Part shown: one piece after another, positions 18,837 through 28,241 of the stretch
How positions within the stretch are numbered: position 1 is the stretch's first letter
Layout of the letters: each line of letters opens with the position of its first letter
Origin: CAZBSE01 sp964578625
GTDB taxonomy: Bacteria; Actinomycetota; Humimicrobiia; Humimicrobiales; Humimicrobiaceae
NCBI GenBank assembly: GCA_964578625.1
Contig: CAZODQ010000007.1
Coordinates: forward strand, 14,779 to 78,778
Length of the DNA: 64,000 nucleotides
Direction: 5' to 3'
The notes under the pieces: generated by a model
What the model was told of the DNA's origin: nothing
Database searches by the model: none
Seen by the model: the letters and a program-made list of their open reading frames with translations, nothing else
Position numbers and translations under genes: made by a program

Positions 18837-19760
18837 TTAATTTGCATCCTCCCTCATAGTGTGTCCGGTGATTTTTACAAAAGCATCGTCCATACTGCCG
18901 TTTAAAACCTCAAAACCCTTTATGAGGCTTTCTGCTTTATTTACCAGCGGCAGTGCATCAAGGGTTTTTGAAATATTGATAAGGAAGGCCCCGCCGGATA
19001 TTTTAAATCTGATATTTTGCTTCTTTAAGAAGGCAGTAAGTTCGTAGCTGTTTTTTGGCACCAATCTCAGGGTATCCGTACTGTATTTTGCACGAAGCTC
19101 TGAAGGAGTACCTTTGGCGGAAATCAATCCGTTATCAATTATGGCAACATAGTCTGCTTTAGCAGCTTCCTCCATATAGTGAGTCGTGAGAAATACTGTC
19201 ATTCTTTTACCCTTTTGCAGGTTCCGGATTGTCTCCCAGACACTTTTTCGCGTCTGGGGGTCAAGCCCTGTAGTAGGTTCGTCTAAAAAAAGGATTTTAG
19301 GTGTATTGACCAGTGCTCTTGCTATATCAGCCCTGCGCCTCTGGCCGCCTGAAATCCTGCCGTAGCGGCGGTTATAAAAGCTTTTTACATCTGCAGCTCC
19401 TGCTGCTTTTTCAACTGCAGTTGAAAGATCTCTACTTGGCATACCATAAAAGCTTCCGCGGGTATAGAGATTCTCTTTTACGGTCAGAATGTCGTCCAGG
19501 ACACTGTCCTGGAATACCACTCCGATATCTTTTCGGATTTCGTTGTCTTGTTTACCAAGTATATGGCCGTTGACTTTTACAGTCCCGCCATCAGGCTTTA
19601 GCAGTGTACAGATGATATCAATGGTGGTAGTTTTACCAGCACCATTTGGGCCCAAGAATGCAAATAACTCCCCCTCATTTACATGGAAATCTATACCTTT
19701 TACAGCTCTGACTTTTCCATAATTTTTTTTAAGGCCACTTACTTCTATTATGTGTGACAA
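18837..19760 (-). CDS. ABC transporter ATP-binding protein (ABC-2 exporter)
   Basis: The nucleotide-binding subunit has Walker A (GPNGAGKTTT), signature (ISGGQRRRADIARALV), Walker B (ILFLDEPTTGLD) and the H-loop (TTHYMEEA), followed by a DrrA-like C-terminal extension. It pairs with the adjacent permease. The start is a TTG with no convincing ribosome site; an in-frame ATA a few codons later precedes the usual IEVSGLKKNYG opening, so the exact start is uncertain. Confidence 0.92.
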   Translation of the reverse strand: MSHIIEVSGLKKNYGKVRAVKGIDFHVNEGELFAFLGPNGAGKTTTIDIICTLLKPDGGTVKVNGHILGKQDNEIRKDIGVVFQDSVLDDILTVKENLYTRGSFYGMPSRDLSTAVEKAAGAADVKSFYNRRYGRISGGQRRRADIARALVNTPKILFLDEPTTGLDPQTRKSVWETIRNLQKGKRMTVFLTTHYMEEAAKADYVAIIDNGLISAKGTPSELRAKYSTDTLRLVPKNSYELTAFLKKQNIRFKISGGAFLINISKTLDALPLVNKAESLIKGFEVLNGSMDDAFVKITGHTMREDAN

Positions 19761-19970
19761 AGGAATATTTTATAATATATTATTAATAATTAAGATTTTA
19801 GTGTTTTAGTTTTTAACACCCCAATGCTTATTTTTTGATAGATTATACATTATTGGAAGCCTATTACAATTAAAATTTTGTATTTATTGTTATTTCTAAA
19901 ACTGGTAGAATAAAAATGATCATAGAAATCTACATTTCAATTAAACAATTATCTGTAAAGTGACGGTAAT

Positions 19971-22034
19971 ATGCTATTGGGTGACCAACCAATATCTAAC
20001 AGTTTGCAGGATAAACTGGATAGAGCGGATTTCTGCAAATATCTGGCCAAAGCTGTTTTATCTTACAAATCAGAAGAATGCATTGTAATAGGACTCCTGG
20101 GTTCCTGGGGTTCCGGGAAAAGTTCAATGCTGAATATGATTATTGAGTTTTTATTTAAGAGCTCAAGACCGTATAATAAGATTACAAAGCCTATTATTGT
20201 CAAATTCAATCCCTAGAATTACCCTGATCAAAATGCGGTACTGGCGCAGTTTTTCTACAATCTTGCGTCAGAGTTAAAAATTAAAAGACAGAAGAAATTA
20301 CAGAAACTCAGTGATAAAGTTTTAAAATATTCCGAATCGTTTGTTCCCTTTCAGGTTTCAGTAAGTTCCATGGGAAAGCCCGTTTCTCTTAAGCTTAAAA
20401 AGCGTGATAAAAGAAGTATTGATTATAAAAAAGAAAAGCTGTCCAAGTACTTCCGGGAAATAAAAAACAAGATAGTCATTATTATTGATGACATCGACAG
20501 GTTGAATGCAGTCGGAATAAAACAAATTTTTCAACTGATCAAAGCATTTGGTAACCTGCCCAATGTTATATATTTAGTGGCATTTGATAGAAGTATAGTT
20601 TCCAAAGCACTTTGTGATAGTCTATTAAAAAATGGTGAAGAATACCTTGAAAAGATTATACAGGTTCCGTTTGAAATACCTTCGATACCAAGGGAGAAGG
20701 TTTTAGCAATATTACAGTTCCAGCTGAATGAGATTTTAAATGATGTACCAAAAGATACCTGGAATCAGGAGTATTGGTATAATGTCTACCACGGCAGTAT
20801 ACAGAACTTCTTTTATACCATAAGAGATGTTATCAGATACGTAAATACACTAAAAATCGGTTTACCATATATATACAAAGAGGTAAATCCTATTGATTTT
20901 ATTGCTATAACATGTCTGCAGGTATTTATACCGGGAGTATATCTTAAAATCAAGGATAACAAGGATTTTTTTACGGGAACTTATTTAAATGAAGGTGACG
21001 AAGTAAGATACCAGGACAGCGAAGCTGTAGAGGAAATACTGGAGTTAGTTCCTAAAAAAGACAGGGAACATATTAAGAGATTGCTGTGCTACCTGTTTCC
21101 GAGAATGCAGAATGTTCTTGATTTCCATCAGACGATAAGTATAAATAAACCTTCCGAGCTGTTGAAGGAAAGAAGGATATGCAGCCCGAACTTTTTTGAT
21201 ACACATTTCAGACTGTCTGTTCCGGAATATGAAATTAATCATGCTGAAATAGACAGGCTTATTGAAGCAAGTGAATTTGAGAAAAAATTTAGTTCCATGC
21301 TGCTTTCAATTAACGATAGAGGTAAAATCCGGGTAGCCATTGAAAGTTTAAGGGATAGGATTTTAGATATCCCCAATAAAAATATTAGCATTGTTGTAAA
21401 AAGCTTATTGAATATTGCAGATAATTTTAAAGTTGAAGACACTTATAATGATACCTACAACGAAATAGTTTATTTATGCATCAGCCTTTTATTTAAAATA
21501 GATGATGGAGATGAAAGGTATAATATACTTGAACATGCGATCAATGAAGCTGAGAGCCTGTACGTTTCAACGGTTTTAATACTTAAACTAATCGATGAAA
21601 ACAAGAAGAAAAAATTTTTAATAGACGGCTTTAAAGTCATGTCTTTAGAAGATACCGTGGTCAGGAAAATCAGAAATTGGGTGAAAAGTGAAAATATCGA
21701 TAAGAATCCAAAACTGCATTCAATAGTATACAACTGGGCTGAGCTGGAAAATAAAAACCAGGCTAAAGAATTCCTGAACAATTATATTAAAAGCCATAGA
21801 GGATTTTTATCATTTATAACATCCAACCTTCAGCAGAAGTATATATTTCAAAAAGGAGATTATATACCCAGGCTGGAATTTGATATGGACATCGATAGAA
21901 TTATTGATTTTATCGATATACCTGTTGATGAACTGGAACTCCGGATCAGAAATATAATTAATTCGGAGCATTACGAAAAATTAAATAAAAAGGAAAAAAT
22001 AGCTTTAAAGACTTTTACTAGAAAGATATCTTAA
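19971..22034 (+). pseudogene. KAP-family P-loop NTPase interrupted by an in-frame TAG
   Basis: The frame runs for 688 codons with one internal stop, TAG at 20214-20216. Upstream is a P-loop (GSWGSGKSS, residues 44-52). The stop replaces the Trp of the KAP motif: the text reads IVKFNP, stop, NYPDQNAVLAQFF, where family members have FNPWN. Downstream are Walker B (IVIIIDDIDRL) and a long helical C-terminus. One TGG-to-TAG change explains everything and there are no frameshifts, so inactivation is recent, or the base is a read or assembly error. TAG is an ordinary stop elsewhere in this window. KAP NTPases are membrane-linked and some act in phage defence. No predicted membrane insert is obvious. 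No partner gene is adjacent. Confidence 0.8.
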
Positions 22035-22041
22035 TTTGAAC

Positions 22042-22824
22042 CTATTTTATCTCCCTAGTTAGGGGTACAAATGCTATATAATCGGTAATTTTTGTAGTTA
22101 TTACCTCTCCGTTCTTTTTTTCCACTTTCCAAAGAGCCTGATTCCATCCAGGAGGGCCAACCGGGATTACCATAATTCCACCATCTGCAAGTTGTTCTAC
22201 AAGGGGCTGGGGAATATGGTCCGGAGCAGCGGTAACAATAATCCTGTCAAAGGGTGCATACTGCTCCCAGCCGTAATAGCCGTCGTGGTTGCTGGTTTTT
22301 ACATTAGAGTAGTTTGACAGTGCTATATTTGATTCCTGATGGAGAACTGTGATTATTTCTACTGTATATACCTCATCTACTATTTCGGAAAGTACGGCTG
22401 CTTGGTAACCGGAACCTGTACCGATTTCCAGGACTCTTTCACTACCAGTAATATCTAAGCTTTCAGTCATAAGAGCTACAATGTAGGGCTGGGATATTGT
22501 CTGGCCCATTCCTATGGGAAGGGGTTGATCTGCATAGGCATAGTCCATGAGGCTTTTGTCTACAAACTCGTGGCGGGGGACTTTCCTCATAGCTTTTATG
22601 ACTTTTATATCTGTTATACCTCTGGCAATGATCTGATTGTCGACCATACTGTTTCTGAGTTCGGAATATCTGTCTATTTCACTATCATTTTCTACAGTAC
22701 TTTCACAACCGATTAGACTGAAGTTTACCAGAAAGGCAGCTGCGATAATTAAAATAAAAGTTTTTAAAAGGTTTTTGTTTTTAATTTTTACAGTCATTAG
22801 TGTCTTAAAGTAAGATATGTTCAA
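22042..22824 (-). CDS. pcm: Protein-L-isoaspartate O-methyltransferase-like lipoprotein
   Basis: The catalytic domain (about 55-255) is a typical PCMT, which methylates isoaspartyl residues with AdoMet to repair aged proteins: MVDNQIIARGITD, PRHEFVD, GQTISQPYIVALMTE and the AdoMet loop VLEIGTGSGYQ. Unusually, the first 40 residues are a signal sequence ending in a lipobox-like SLIGC, so the enzyme appears exported and lipid-anchored. AdoMet is not known to be available outside the cell, which makes its location puzzling. It converges with the KAP pseudogene with a 7-base gap. Confidence 0.9.
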   Translation of the reverse strand: MNISYFKTLMTVKIKNKNLLKTFILIIAAAFLVNFSLIGCESTVENDSEIDRYSELRNSMVDNQIIARGITDIKVIKAMRKVPRHEFVDKSLMDYAYADQPLPIGMGQTISQPYIVALMTESLDITGSERVLEIGTGSGYQAAVLSEIVDEVYTVEIITVLHQESNIALSNYSNVKTSNHDGYYGWEQYAPFDRIIVTAAPDHIPQPLVEQLADGGIMVIPVGPPGWNQALWKVEKKNGEVITTKITDYIAFVPLTREIK

Positions 22825-22914
22825 TTGATATTATATCATTTTAGAATTAATAGTCAGGCCGGTGTCTATGTTTTACTATTTTATGTGATTGGAGATATAA
22901 TTAAAAGGAAGGCA

Positions 22915-24021
22915 ATGGGAGTAAAAGGCAATAGAAATTTGTTTCTTATTCCTGGAAGTACGGCCTACCTGTTCTTACTGATAGCTACGCTGCTGTGGGC
23001 TTACTGGGGGGTAGGGGAGGTCTTCCATGAGGGATGGTACCCGCCATATACCCAGATCATATTTTATTTTATTCCTTTTCTGGTCCTGATAGGGACTATG
23101 GTTTTATGCGTATATCTGCCTTTAGCGGGCGGAATATTGGTTTTATCTGTTGGAATATTTTACCTTATGGCGACGCTTATTCGATCACATTGGCAGCATG
23201 TAAATCTGCTGCCATCTTTCTGGATGGCTTCTACTGTGGTTATTATTCCAGGTTTGCTTTTTATAATTGATTATGTTTTAAAGAAAAGACGGAAGTACAG
23301 GGAATATAAAAAAATAGTGTTTAAAAACCGCTGGAAAATGACGGCAGCCGTTAGTATTTCCTTTATACTGATTGTCTATGTAGGTACACCGCTTGCAATA
23401 AGGAACTTAGGGAGGCTGCCTCTTGAGAATTTTGATGAGGTGACAATAGAGGGCAATAAAATTGTACTGGCAATGGCAGGGGATGGACCCGGCTGGCATT
23501 ATTCAAATGAAAATCCAATAGAATTTATGGGTAAACAATACAGGGCATTTTCATGGAATGAGATCGCTCTTTTTGGGATGGAACCAGTGGGTTTTGAGGG
23601 AAAAAGATACGGTCCGGGCTATAACGGAAGCGAAGATTCTATCTATTATGCAACTCAGGAAGATTTTGATCAGTATAATATGTTTCGTTATATAAACTGT
23701 GAGGGAGACCAGCTATCGGCTGAGATACAGGATTGCTGGAGGCTTCCAACAGTAGAAGAGTACGTGAGGCTTTCCATATACAGAGGTGAAAATTGCAGAG
23801 GATACTTTGATGATGGTGAAGGCAAGGCTTATTACAGCGAGACTCCTGACAAGGATGGGCCGCTTTGGGCTCCTGACAAAATAGTCATATATTATTGGAC
23901 CTCTACCTGTATTGATGAAACACATTCGTATGACATTACCTACTCCGGAGAGGTCAGGAATATTTCTAAGATAACCAGTCAGGATTACAGGGGATGGAGG
24001 GCTGTAAGAATTGAAAACTGA
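22915..24021 (+). CDS. Membrane protein with C-terminal DUF1566-like extracytoplasmic domain
   Basis: About five transmembrane helices (residues 10-135, from ATG 22915) and one more before residue 170 are followed by a soluble domain of about 200 residues. Its end has CWRLPTVEEYVRLS, YYWTSTCIDE and YRGWRAVR, the pattern of DUF1566/Lcl C-terminal domains that share the C-type-lectin-like fold of formylglycine-generating enzymes. The domain probably faces outward. I prefer ATG 22915 (AAAAGG upstream at 22903-22908); the frame is open from 22825 but lacks a ribosome site there. Function unknown. Confidence 0.72.
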   Translation: MGVKGNRNLFLIPGSTAYLFLLIATLLWAYWGVGEVFHEGWYPPYTQIIFYFIPFLVLIGTMVLCVYLPLAGGILVLSVGIFYLMATLIRSHWQHVNLLPSFWMASTVVIIPGLLFIIDYVLKKRRKYREYKKIVFKNRWKMTAAVSISFILIVYVGTPLAIRNLGRLPLENFDEVTIEGNKIVLAMAGDGPGWHYSNENPIEFMGKQYRAFSWNEIALFGMEPVGFEGKRYGPGYNGSEDSIYYATQEDFDQYNMFRYINCEGDQLSAEIQDCWRLPTVEEYVRLSIYRGENCRGYFDDGEGKAYYSETPDKDGPLWAPDKIVIYYWTSTCIDETHSYDITYSGEVRNISKITSQDYRGWRAVRIEN

Positions 24022-24064
24022 TTTATTTCTTATAATACCAAAGTCATAAAGGTCCTGGCAGTTG

Positions 24065-24544
24065 TCAATCCTTATTAAACACCAGGATACAGAAAGAAGA
24101 ACCTCTACAAATTTTATCTTTTAGTTTAAAACTTATATTTTCTCCAAATTCTTCCGCCCAAACGCTGTATTCTGCAGTACATATCCTGCTGCCTATTTTT
24201 TCAGAGAGGCCGGTCCTGTTGGATTTGATCATTATATTATGCCAGGGGCAGCTGCTTATTATTATTTTCAATTTATCATTGGTCTTTTCTGTTTTAAATT
24301 TAAAACCATCTAACTTTAATTTGGCAGAAAAGCATTCAAGAAGAGCTTCCAGACCTTGGTCCTTTTTTAATTTATTTTTTAGAAAACGGGCCTGTATTTT
24401 AGGCATAACCTTCCATACTTCCTCATCTATATTTAGGGCAGTATTAAATCCGTATTTTTCTTCAACCTTTAAAAACCATAGTCCATCAACTGCAGTATAG
24501 CAGCGATGCAGGTATTTTAAAGCTTCCTTTTCTGTAAGATTCAT
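24065..24544 (-). CDS. DUF6125/ATC-hydrolase-like protein
   Basis: The 159-residue protein has the arrangement seen in DUF6125 and L-2-amino-thiazoline-4-carboxylate hydrolase-like families: an N-terminal helical part (YTAVDGLWFLKVEEKYGF), then SSCPWHNIM, C-x-AEYSVWAEEFG and C-RGSSFC. Spaced Cys residues suggest metal binding or a catalytic Cys. The biological substrate is unknown. No clear ribosome site precedes the ATG. It lies alone, converging with the DUF1566-like membrane protein gene. Confidence 0.65.
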   Translation of the reverse strand: MNLTEKEALKYLHRCYTAVDGLWFLKVEEKYGFNTALNIDEEVWKVMPKIQARFLKNKLKKDQGLEALLECFSAKLKLDGFKFKTEKTNDKLKIIISSCPWHNIMIKSNRTGLSEKIGSRICTAEYSVWAEEFGENISFKLKDKICRGSSFCILVFNKD

Positions 24545-24677
24545 AATTTTTAAAGCAAGGATCTTTTTAAGTTATTGTTAGAGAATATAATACACATCTA
24601 ACAGAGAAAATGGAATAACTAAGAACTACAGAGTATAGTTTAATATAAAATTAAAAAAGATAAAATATTTTCATAAA

Positions 24678-24696
24678 TACCTTGCAATGTAAGATA
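24678..24696. promoter_or_regulatory. Palindromic PadR operator overlapping the -35 box
   Basis: TACCTTGCA-A-TGTAAGATA is an imperfect 19-bp palindrome (7 of 9 arm positions pair). It covers the -35 element, and its left half, ATACCTTG, recurs at 24694-24701. Position and symmetry fit autoregulation by the PadR protein encoded next. Confidence 0.6.
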
Positions 24697-24710
24697 CCTT
24701 GTGCTAAACT
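24682..24710 (+). promoter_or_regulatory. Sigma-70 type promoter of the padR operon
   Basis: TTGCAA at 24682-24687 and TAAACT at 24705-24710 are separated by 17 bases, 34 bases ahead of the padR ATG. The palindromic operator overlaps the -35 element. Confidence 0.6.
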
Positions 24711-24743
24711 ACAGTCCTAAATTCATAGAGAGGAAGTGATAAT

Positions 24744-25067
24744 ATGAATATACAGTTTAAGAAAGGGGTGCTGGAACTATGTACCCTGACGCTTCTTGCC
24801 AATAAAAACCGATATGGTTATGAGCTTGTAAATGAAATCTCTAAAAACATCTTAATTTCAGAAGGGACGATTTACCCGCTGTTAAGACGCCTTAAAAATG
24901 ATGGTTATGTTACCACTTATCTTGAAGAATCAAAGGAAGGAGCTCCGAGGAAGTACTACCAGCTGACTGGATCCGGAAAAAAAATGCAGCGGGAGCTAAA
25001 GGAGGAGTGGCTGACCTTTGTTAAAAAAGTAAATGGCTTTTTAAAGGATGGTGTAAAGAATGAATAA
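24744..25067 (+). CDS. PadR-family transcriptional regulator
   Basis: A 107-residue winged-helix repressor: YGYELVNEISK (helix 1), LISEGTIYPLLRRLKNDGYV (recognition helix) and the wing APRKYYQLTGSGKKM. AGAGGAAG lies before ATG 24744. It heads a five-gene membrane operon and probably represses it through the palindrome overlapping the promoter. PadR proteins of this type often respond to membrane-active compounds; that is family knowledge, not shown here. Its 3' end overlaps the DUF1700 gene by 8 bases. Confidence 0.93.
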   Translation: MNIQFKKGVLELCTLTLLANKNRYGYELVNEISKNILISEGTIYPLLRRLKNDGYVTTYLEESKEGAPRKYYQLTGSGKKMQRELKEEWLTFVKKVNGFLKDGVKNE

Positions 25068-25635
25068 AAAAGATTTTATTAATAAATTGTCATCATGTTT
25101 AAGAGGGATTACCGGAGAGGAAAGGCAGGATGTTATAAATGATTTTGAAGAACATTTTAAAGAAGGGATGGCAGCGGGAAGAACTGAAGAAGATATCGCT
25201 GATTCCCTTGGTGATCCGAGGGTATTAGCCAATCAGTTTAAGGCAAGCATACTTGTAAGCCAGGCGGAAAAAACGACCTCACCAGCAAATATAACAAGAG
25301 CGGTTTTTGCTACCCTGGGGCTGGGATTTTTCAATCTTATATTTATACTGGGCCCATTTATTGCCATAGTCGGTGTATTTATAGCTTTATTTGCCTGTGC
25401 GATTGCCCTTACCGCGTCAGGGATAACCGTATTTTTTGCTTCGATTTTCGGGCCGCTGTTTCCACAATATGTTTCAATTTCAATTAATCCGGCGGTAGCT
25501 ATATTTAGTTCAATAGGAGTTACCTGTGTGGGTATACTGTTTTTTGTAGGAGATATATATCTGGCAAAGTTGCTGTATAGGTTGTTTTTAAGATATATAA
25601 AATTTAATTTAAGAATTATAACTGGAAAGGAGTAA
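25060..25635 (+). CDS. DUF1700/HAAS-domain membrane protein
   Basis: The N-terminal HAAS signalling domain is clear: LSSCLRGITGEERQDVINDF, then FEEHFKEGMAAG and EDIADSLGDPRVLANQFKA. Two to three hydrophobic stretches follow (about 85-175). DUF1700 proteins commonly travel with PadR regulators and DUF4097 proteins, as here, and are thought to tune membrane stress signalling. It overlaps padR by 8 bases and precedes the DUF4097 gene by 4. Confidence 0.88.
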   Translation: MNKKDFINKLSSCLRGITGEERQDVINDFEEHFKEGMAAGRTEEDIADSLGDPRVLANQFKASILVSQAEKTTSPANITRAVFATLGLGFFNLIFILGPFIAIVGVFIALFACAIALTASGITVFFASIFGPLFPQYVSISINPAVAIFSSIGVTCVGILFFVGDIYLAKLLYRLFLRYIKFNLRIITGKE

Positions 25636-25639
25636 AAAA

Positions 25640-26539
25640 ATGAAGTTCAATGCTGCAAGGTTTGTAATATGGGTTGCTGTTATAATGGCGGTATCTTTTA
25701 TCTGCGCTGGTATTATTTTGATGGTAACCGGAAATTTTTCAATAGCGCTGGAACAAATAGATGAGTCCAAGACTTTTAATGCTGAAAATATAAATAAGAT
25801 CTATATAGACATAAAAAGTTCGGATATCAATATTATACCTTCAGCGGATGAGGAGATAAGAGTACGTCTCTCAGGAGAAGTCTCTACAAACAGAAACAGG
25901 GATATACCGTCTCTGGTTGCCTATGAATCAGGCGACGAACTGCGAATAGAGATAATTCAGCAACGGAAGGTTTTTATTGGAATTAACATATGGAGGACCA
26001 AACTGGATGTATATATACCAGAAGACTCTATAGAAGTTTTAAAGGTAGATACGGTGTCATCAGATATAAATATTAGTGATTTGAAGGTCAATGAGATTGA
26101 TTGTAATGGTGTGTCTGGAGATTTTAAGGGAGAATCTCTATTTGCAGAGGATATAAAGTTTGATACTACTTCCGGGGATGTTAATATAAAGGATTATACA
26201 GGTGATATAAATATCCATACTGTGTCAGGTGATTTAGTACTGGAGGATGGAAGTCAAAATGATAATATTGAAGCGGTTACTGTATCTGGTGATATGCATA
26301 TAGAACAGGAAGATCCAAGCGATATGAATATTAGAACTACATCCGGTGATGTCGGGATAGGTCTTTCGGAAGATGCCGGATTTTATCTAAAGATAAACAC
26401 TGTGTCAGGCGATATCGACAACAAGTTTCCCATCAAAATCACTTCCTCAAGCAGGAGGAATCTGGAAGGTACAGTAGGAAGCAATGGGAAAGAGATTGTT
26501 GTAAGTACAACTTCCGGTGATATTAATGTAGATTATTAG
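25640..26539 (+). CDS. DUF4097-family beta-strand repeat membrane protein
   Basis: One N-terminal transmembrane segment (VIWVAVIMAVSFICAGIILM) precedes a beta-helix-like domain. The domain has about six units built on T(V/T)SGD(I/L/V), for example TTSGDVNIKDYTGD and TVSGDLVLEDG, each about 25-30 residues. The domain is probably extracytoplasmic. It is part of the PadR-controlled unit and resembles LiaG/YvlB-type proteins. A scaffold or adhesive role is possible. Confidence 0.88.
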   Translation: MKFNAARFVIWVAVIMAVSFICAGIILMVTGNFSIALEQIDESKTFNAENINKIYIDIKSSDINIIPSADEEIRVRLSGEVSTNRNRDIPSLVAYESGDELRIEIIQQRKVFIGINIWRTKLDVYIPEDSIEVLKVDTVSSDINISDLKVNEIDCNGVSGDFKGESLFAEDIKFDTTSGDVNIKDYTGDINIHTVSGDLVLEDGSQNDNIEAVTVSGDMHIEQEDPSDMNIRTTSGDVGIGLSEDAGFYLKINTVSGDIDNKFPIKITSSSRRNLEGTVGSNGKEIVVSTTSGDINVDY

Positions 26540-26581
26540 CAGGTTTAATATAATCAGAAAATAGTTATAAAAGGAGTAATT

Positions 26582-27340
26582 ATGAACAGAATTAATAAAA
26601 GAAAAAAGACCGTAAGAGTAATTATGATAATTCAGGCGATTGCTATGATGGTTATCCTTACTGTATTTGCTGTCTCCTGTAAATGGACAGTGGGATTGGT
26701 AAGGGGTTCAGGAAATATAGAAAAGGAAGAAAGAGATGTATCAGGTTTCGATGAGGTAAGCTTTACAGGAATGGGAAATCTAATTATAACCCAGGGAGAA
26801 GAAGAATCGCTGCTGGTGGAAGCCGACGACAATATACTTCCATTGATTGAAACAAATGTCTTTGGTGACAGGCTGACTATCGGTTATAAGTGGGGTTATA
26901 ATGTAATGCCGGCATCAAATACAAAATTTTATCTAAATGTAGTTGATATTAATAAGATATCATTGAGTGGAGCAGGAAAGATTGACTGTGAGAGTCTCAA
27001 GACCGATAAGTTGGACTTTGAGCTTAGTGGTGCAGGAGATATTGATTTCGATATTGATGCAGATGAGCTTGTAATTACCTCATCAGGAGCGGGTGATCTG
27101 ACCTTAAGCGGTAAAGTCGAAAGTCAGAATGTTGATATAAGCGGAGTGGGAAGATATAATGCTGAAAATCTTGAGAGTAAGGACTGTGATATCAAAGTTT
27201 CAGGAGCCGGTAGTGCTACTGTAAACGTTACCGAGGAGCTTGATATTGATATCAGCGGCGTGGGAAATGTTTATTATGTAGGAAGTCCGCGTGTAAGACA
27301 GGACATCTCAGGGTTAGGTAAAATCAAGAGCATTGATTAG
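26582..27340 (+). CDS. DUF2807 (head GIN domain) lipoprotein
   Basis: A signal peptide ends in a Cys (FAVSC at about residue 31) that could be lipidated. The exported part is a DUF2807 beta-helix with repeating LSGAGKID, LSGAGDID, SSGAGDLT, ISGVGRYN, VSGAGSAT and ISGVGNVY motifs. It resembles the preceding DUF4097 protein in fold but has a different repeat sequence, suggesting paired surface proteins. It lies 42 bases downstream and has its own AAAGGAG ribosome site. Confidence 0.85.
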   Translation: MNRINKRKKTVRVIMIIQAIAMMVILTVFAVSCKWTVGLVRGSGNIEKEERDVSGFDEVSFTGMGNLIITQGEEESLLVEADDNILPLIETNVFGDRLTIGYKWGYNVMPASNTKFYLNVVDINKISLSGAGKIDCESLKTDKLDFELSGAGDIDFDIDADELVITSSGAGDLTLSGKVESQNVDISGVGRYNAENLESKDCDIKVSGAGSATVNVTEELDIDISGVGNVYYVGSPRVRQDISGLGKIKSID

Positions 27341-27430
27341 GAGGGATTATTTCGGCATAAAAGTCTGCAGGGACTTCTCAATTAGTATAGAAATAAACAA
27401 TTAAAAAACAGATATAAGAAAGGAATGTTG

Positions 27431-28204
27431 ATGGCGGAGATTACTAAAGAGGAATTAAAAGAAGGAAAAAAGCAGCTGGAAGGTGTATTGATACTATGTT
27501 GGGTAATGACTATTTTAACTGGAACTGCAGTCCTTTTTGGACTTGGTCCTATAGGTTTTATTAGAAACTATTTGAGTAATCCATTTACTATTAATGCAGC
27601 AATAGATATAGTAAGAGATATAACTAGTTTTCCTTTTAGAATGATATATTCTTTGATTGTTCCAGCACTATACATAATAGAATTAATTGGTATTTATCAA
27701 AGGAGGGCTTTTGCAGTAACATTAGGGAGAGCGGTTTTAGTTGTGACTATGGTATTATTTTTCCCGATTGGAACTATAGTAGGAGCTATTCTATGGAAGA
27801 GATTCAATCATCCACTTGCAAAAAAAAGTTTAGGATATGGGTATCAAATCCCTCCGGAGACGGAGTTAAATTATAAAAATTCATTAAAGCTAAAGGAGGA
27901 TAAAATAATGAGTGATGCAAAAACGGATGAGGAAAAATACAAGATAGCAAAAAAAAGGGTTGACGAGATCAAGGGTTTTTACGGCCACCTTTTTTCTTAT
28001 GTAGGCGTGAATGTAGTATTGCTTGCTATTAACCTTGTTACAAGCCCTTTCACATTGTGGTTTTACTGGGTTTCTGTTTTCTGGGGAATCGGTCTTTTCT
28101 GGCATGCTATGGGAGTCTTTGTATTCGGTAAATTTACCGGAGCCAGCTGGGAGAAAAAGAAGATAGAAGAAGTAATGGAAGAAATGGACAAGAAGAAGAA
28201 GTAA
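27431..28204 (+). CDS. Fusion: unknown multi-TM module plus 2TM domain
   Basis: The first about 160 residues contain three to four transmembrane helices (LILCWVMTILTGTAVLFGLG; MIYSLIVPALYIIELIGIY; VLVVTMVLFFPIGTIVGAIL), family not recognised. The last about 98 residues are a complete 2TM domain (KRVDEIKGFYGHLFSYVGVN... then FWGIGLFWHAMGVF). Between them is a full ribosome site, AAAGGAGG at 27892-27899, 8 bases before an in-frame ATG at 27908, so the 2TM protein may also be made alone. This looks like two genes joined by loss of a stop. Start ATG 27431 fits the AAAGGA at 27418-27423 better than ATG 27425. It is the last gene of the PadR operon. Confidence 0.8.
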   Translation: MAEITKEELKEGKKQLEGVLILCWVMTILTGTAVLFGLGPIGFIRNYLSNPFTINAAIDIVRDITSFPFRMIYSLIVPALYIIELIGIYQRRAFAVTLGRAVLVVTMVLFFPIGTIVGAILWKRFNHPLAKKSLGYGYQIPPETELNYKNSLKLKEDKIMSDAKTDEEKYKIAKKRVDEIKGFYGHLFSYVGVNVVLLAINLVTSPFTLWFYWVSVFWGIGLFWHAMGVFVFGKFTGASWEKKKIEEVMEEMDKKKK

Positions 28205-28241
28205 TTTTAATTCTATTCTTTTTTAGAGGTTTTGTATTTTT

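Noticed and set aside
20214..20216. TAG as a coded amino acid (pyrrolysine or reassigned code)
   Set aside because: Several normal genes in the window end in TAG and no other internal TAG was needed, so reassignment is unlikely.
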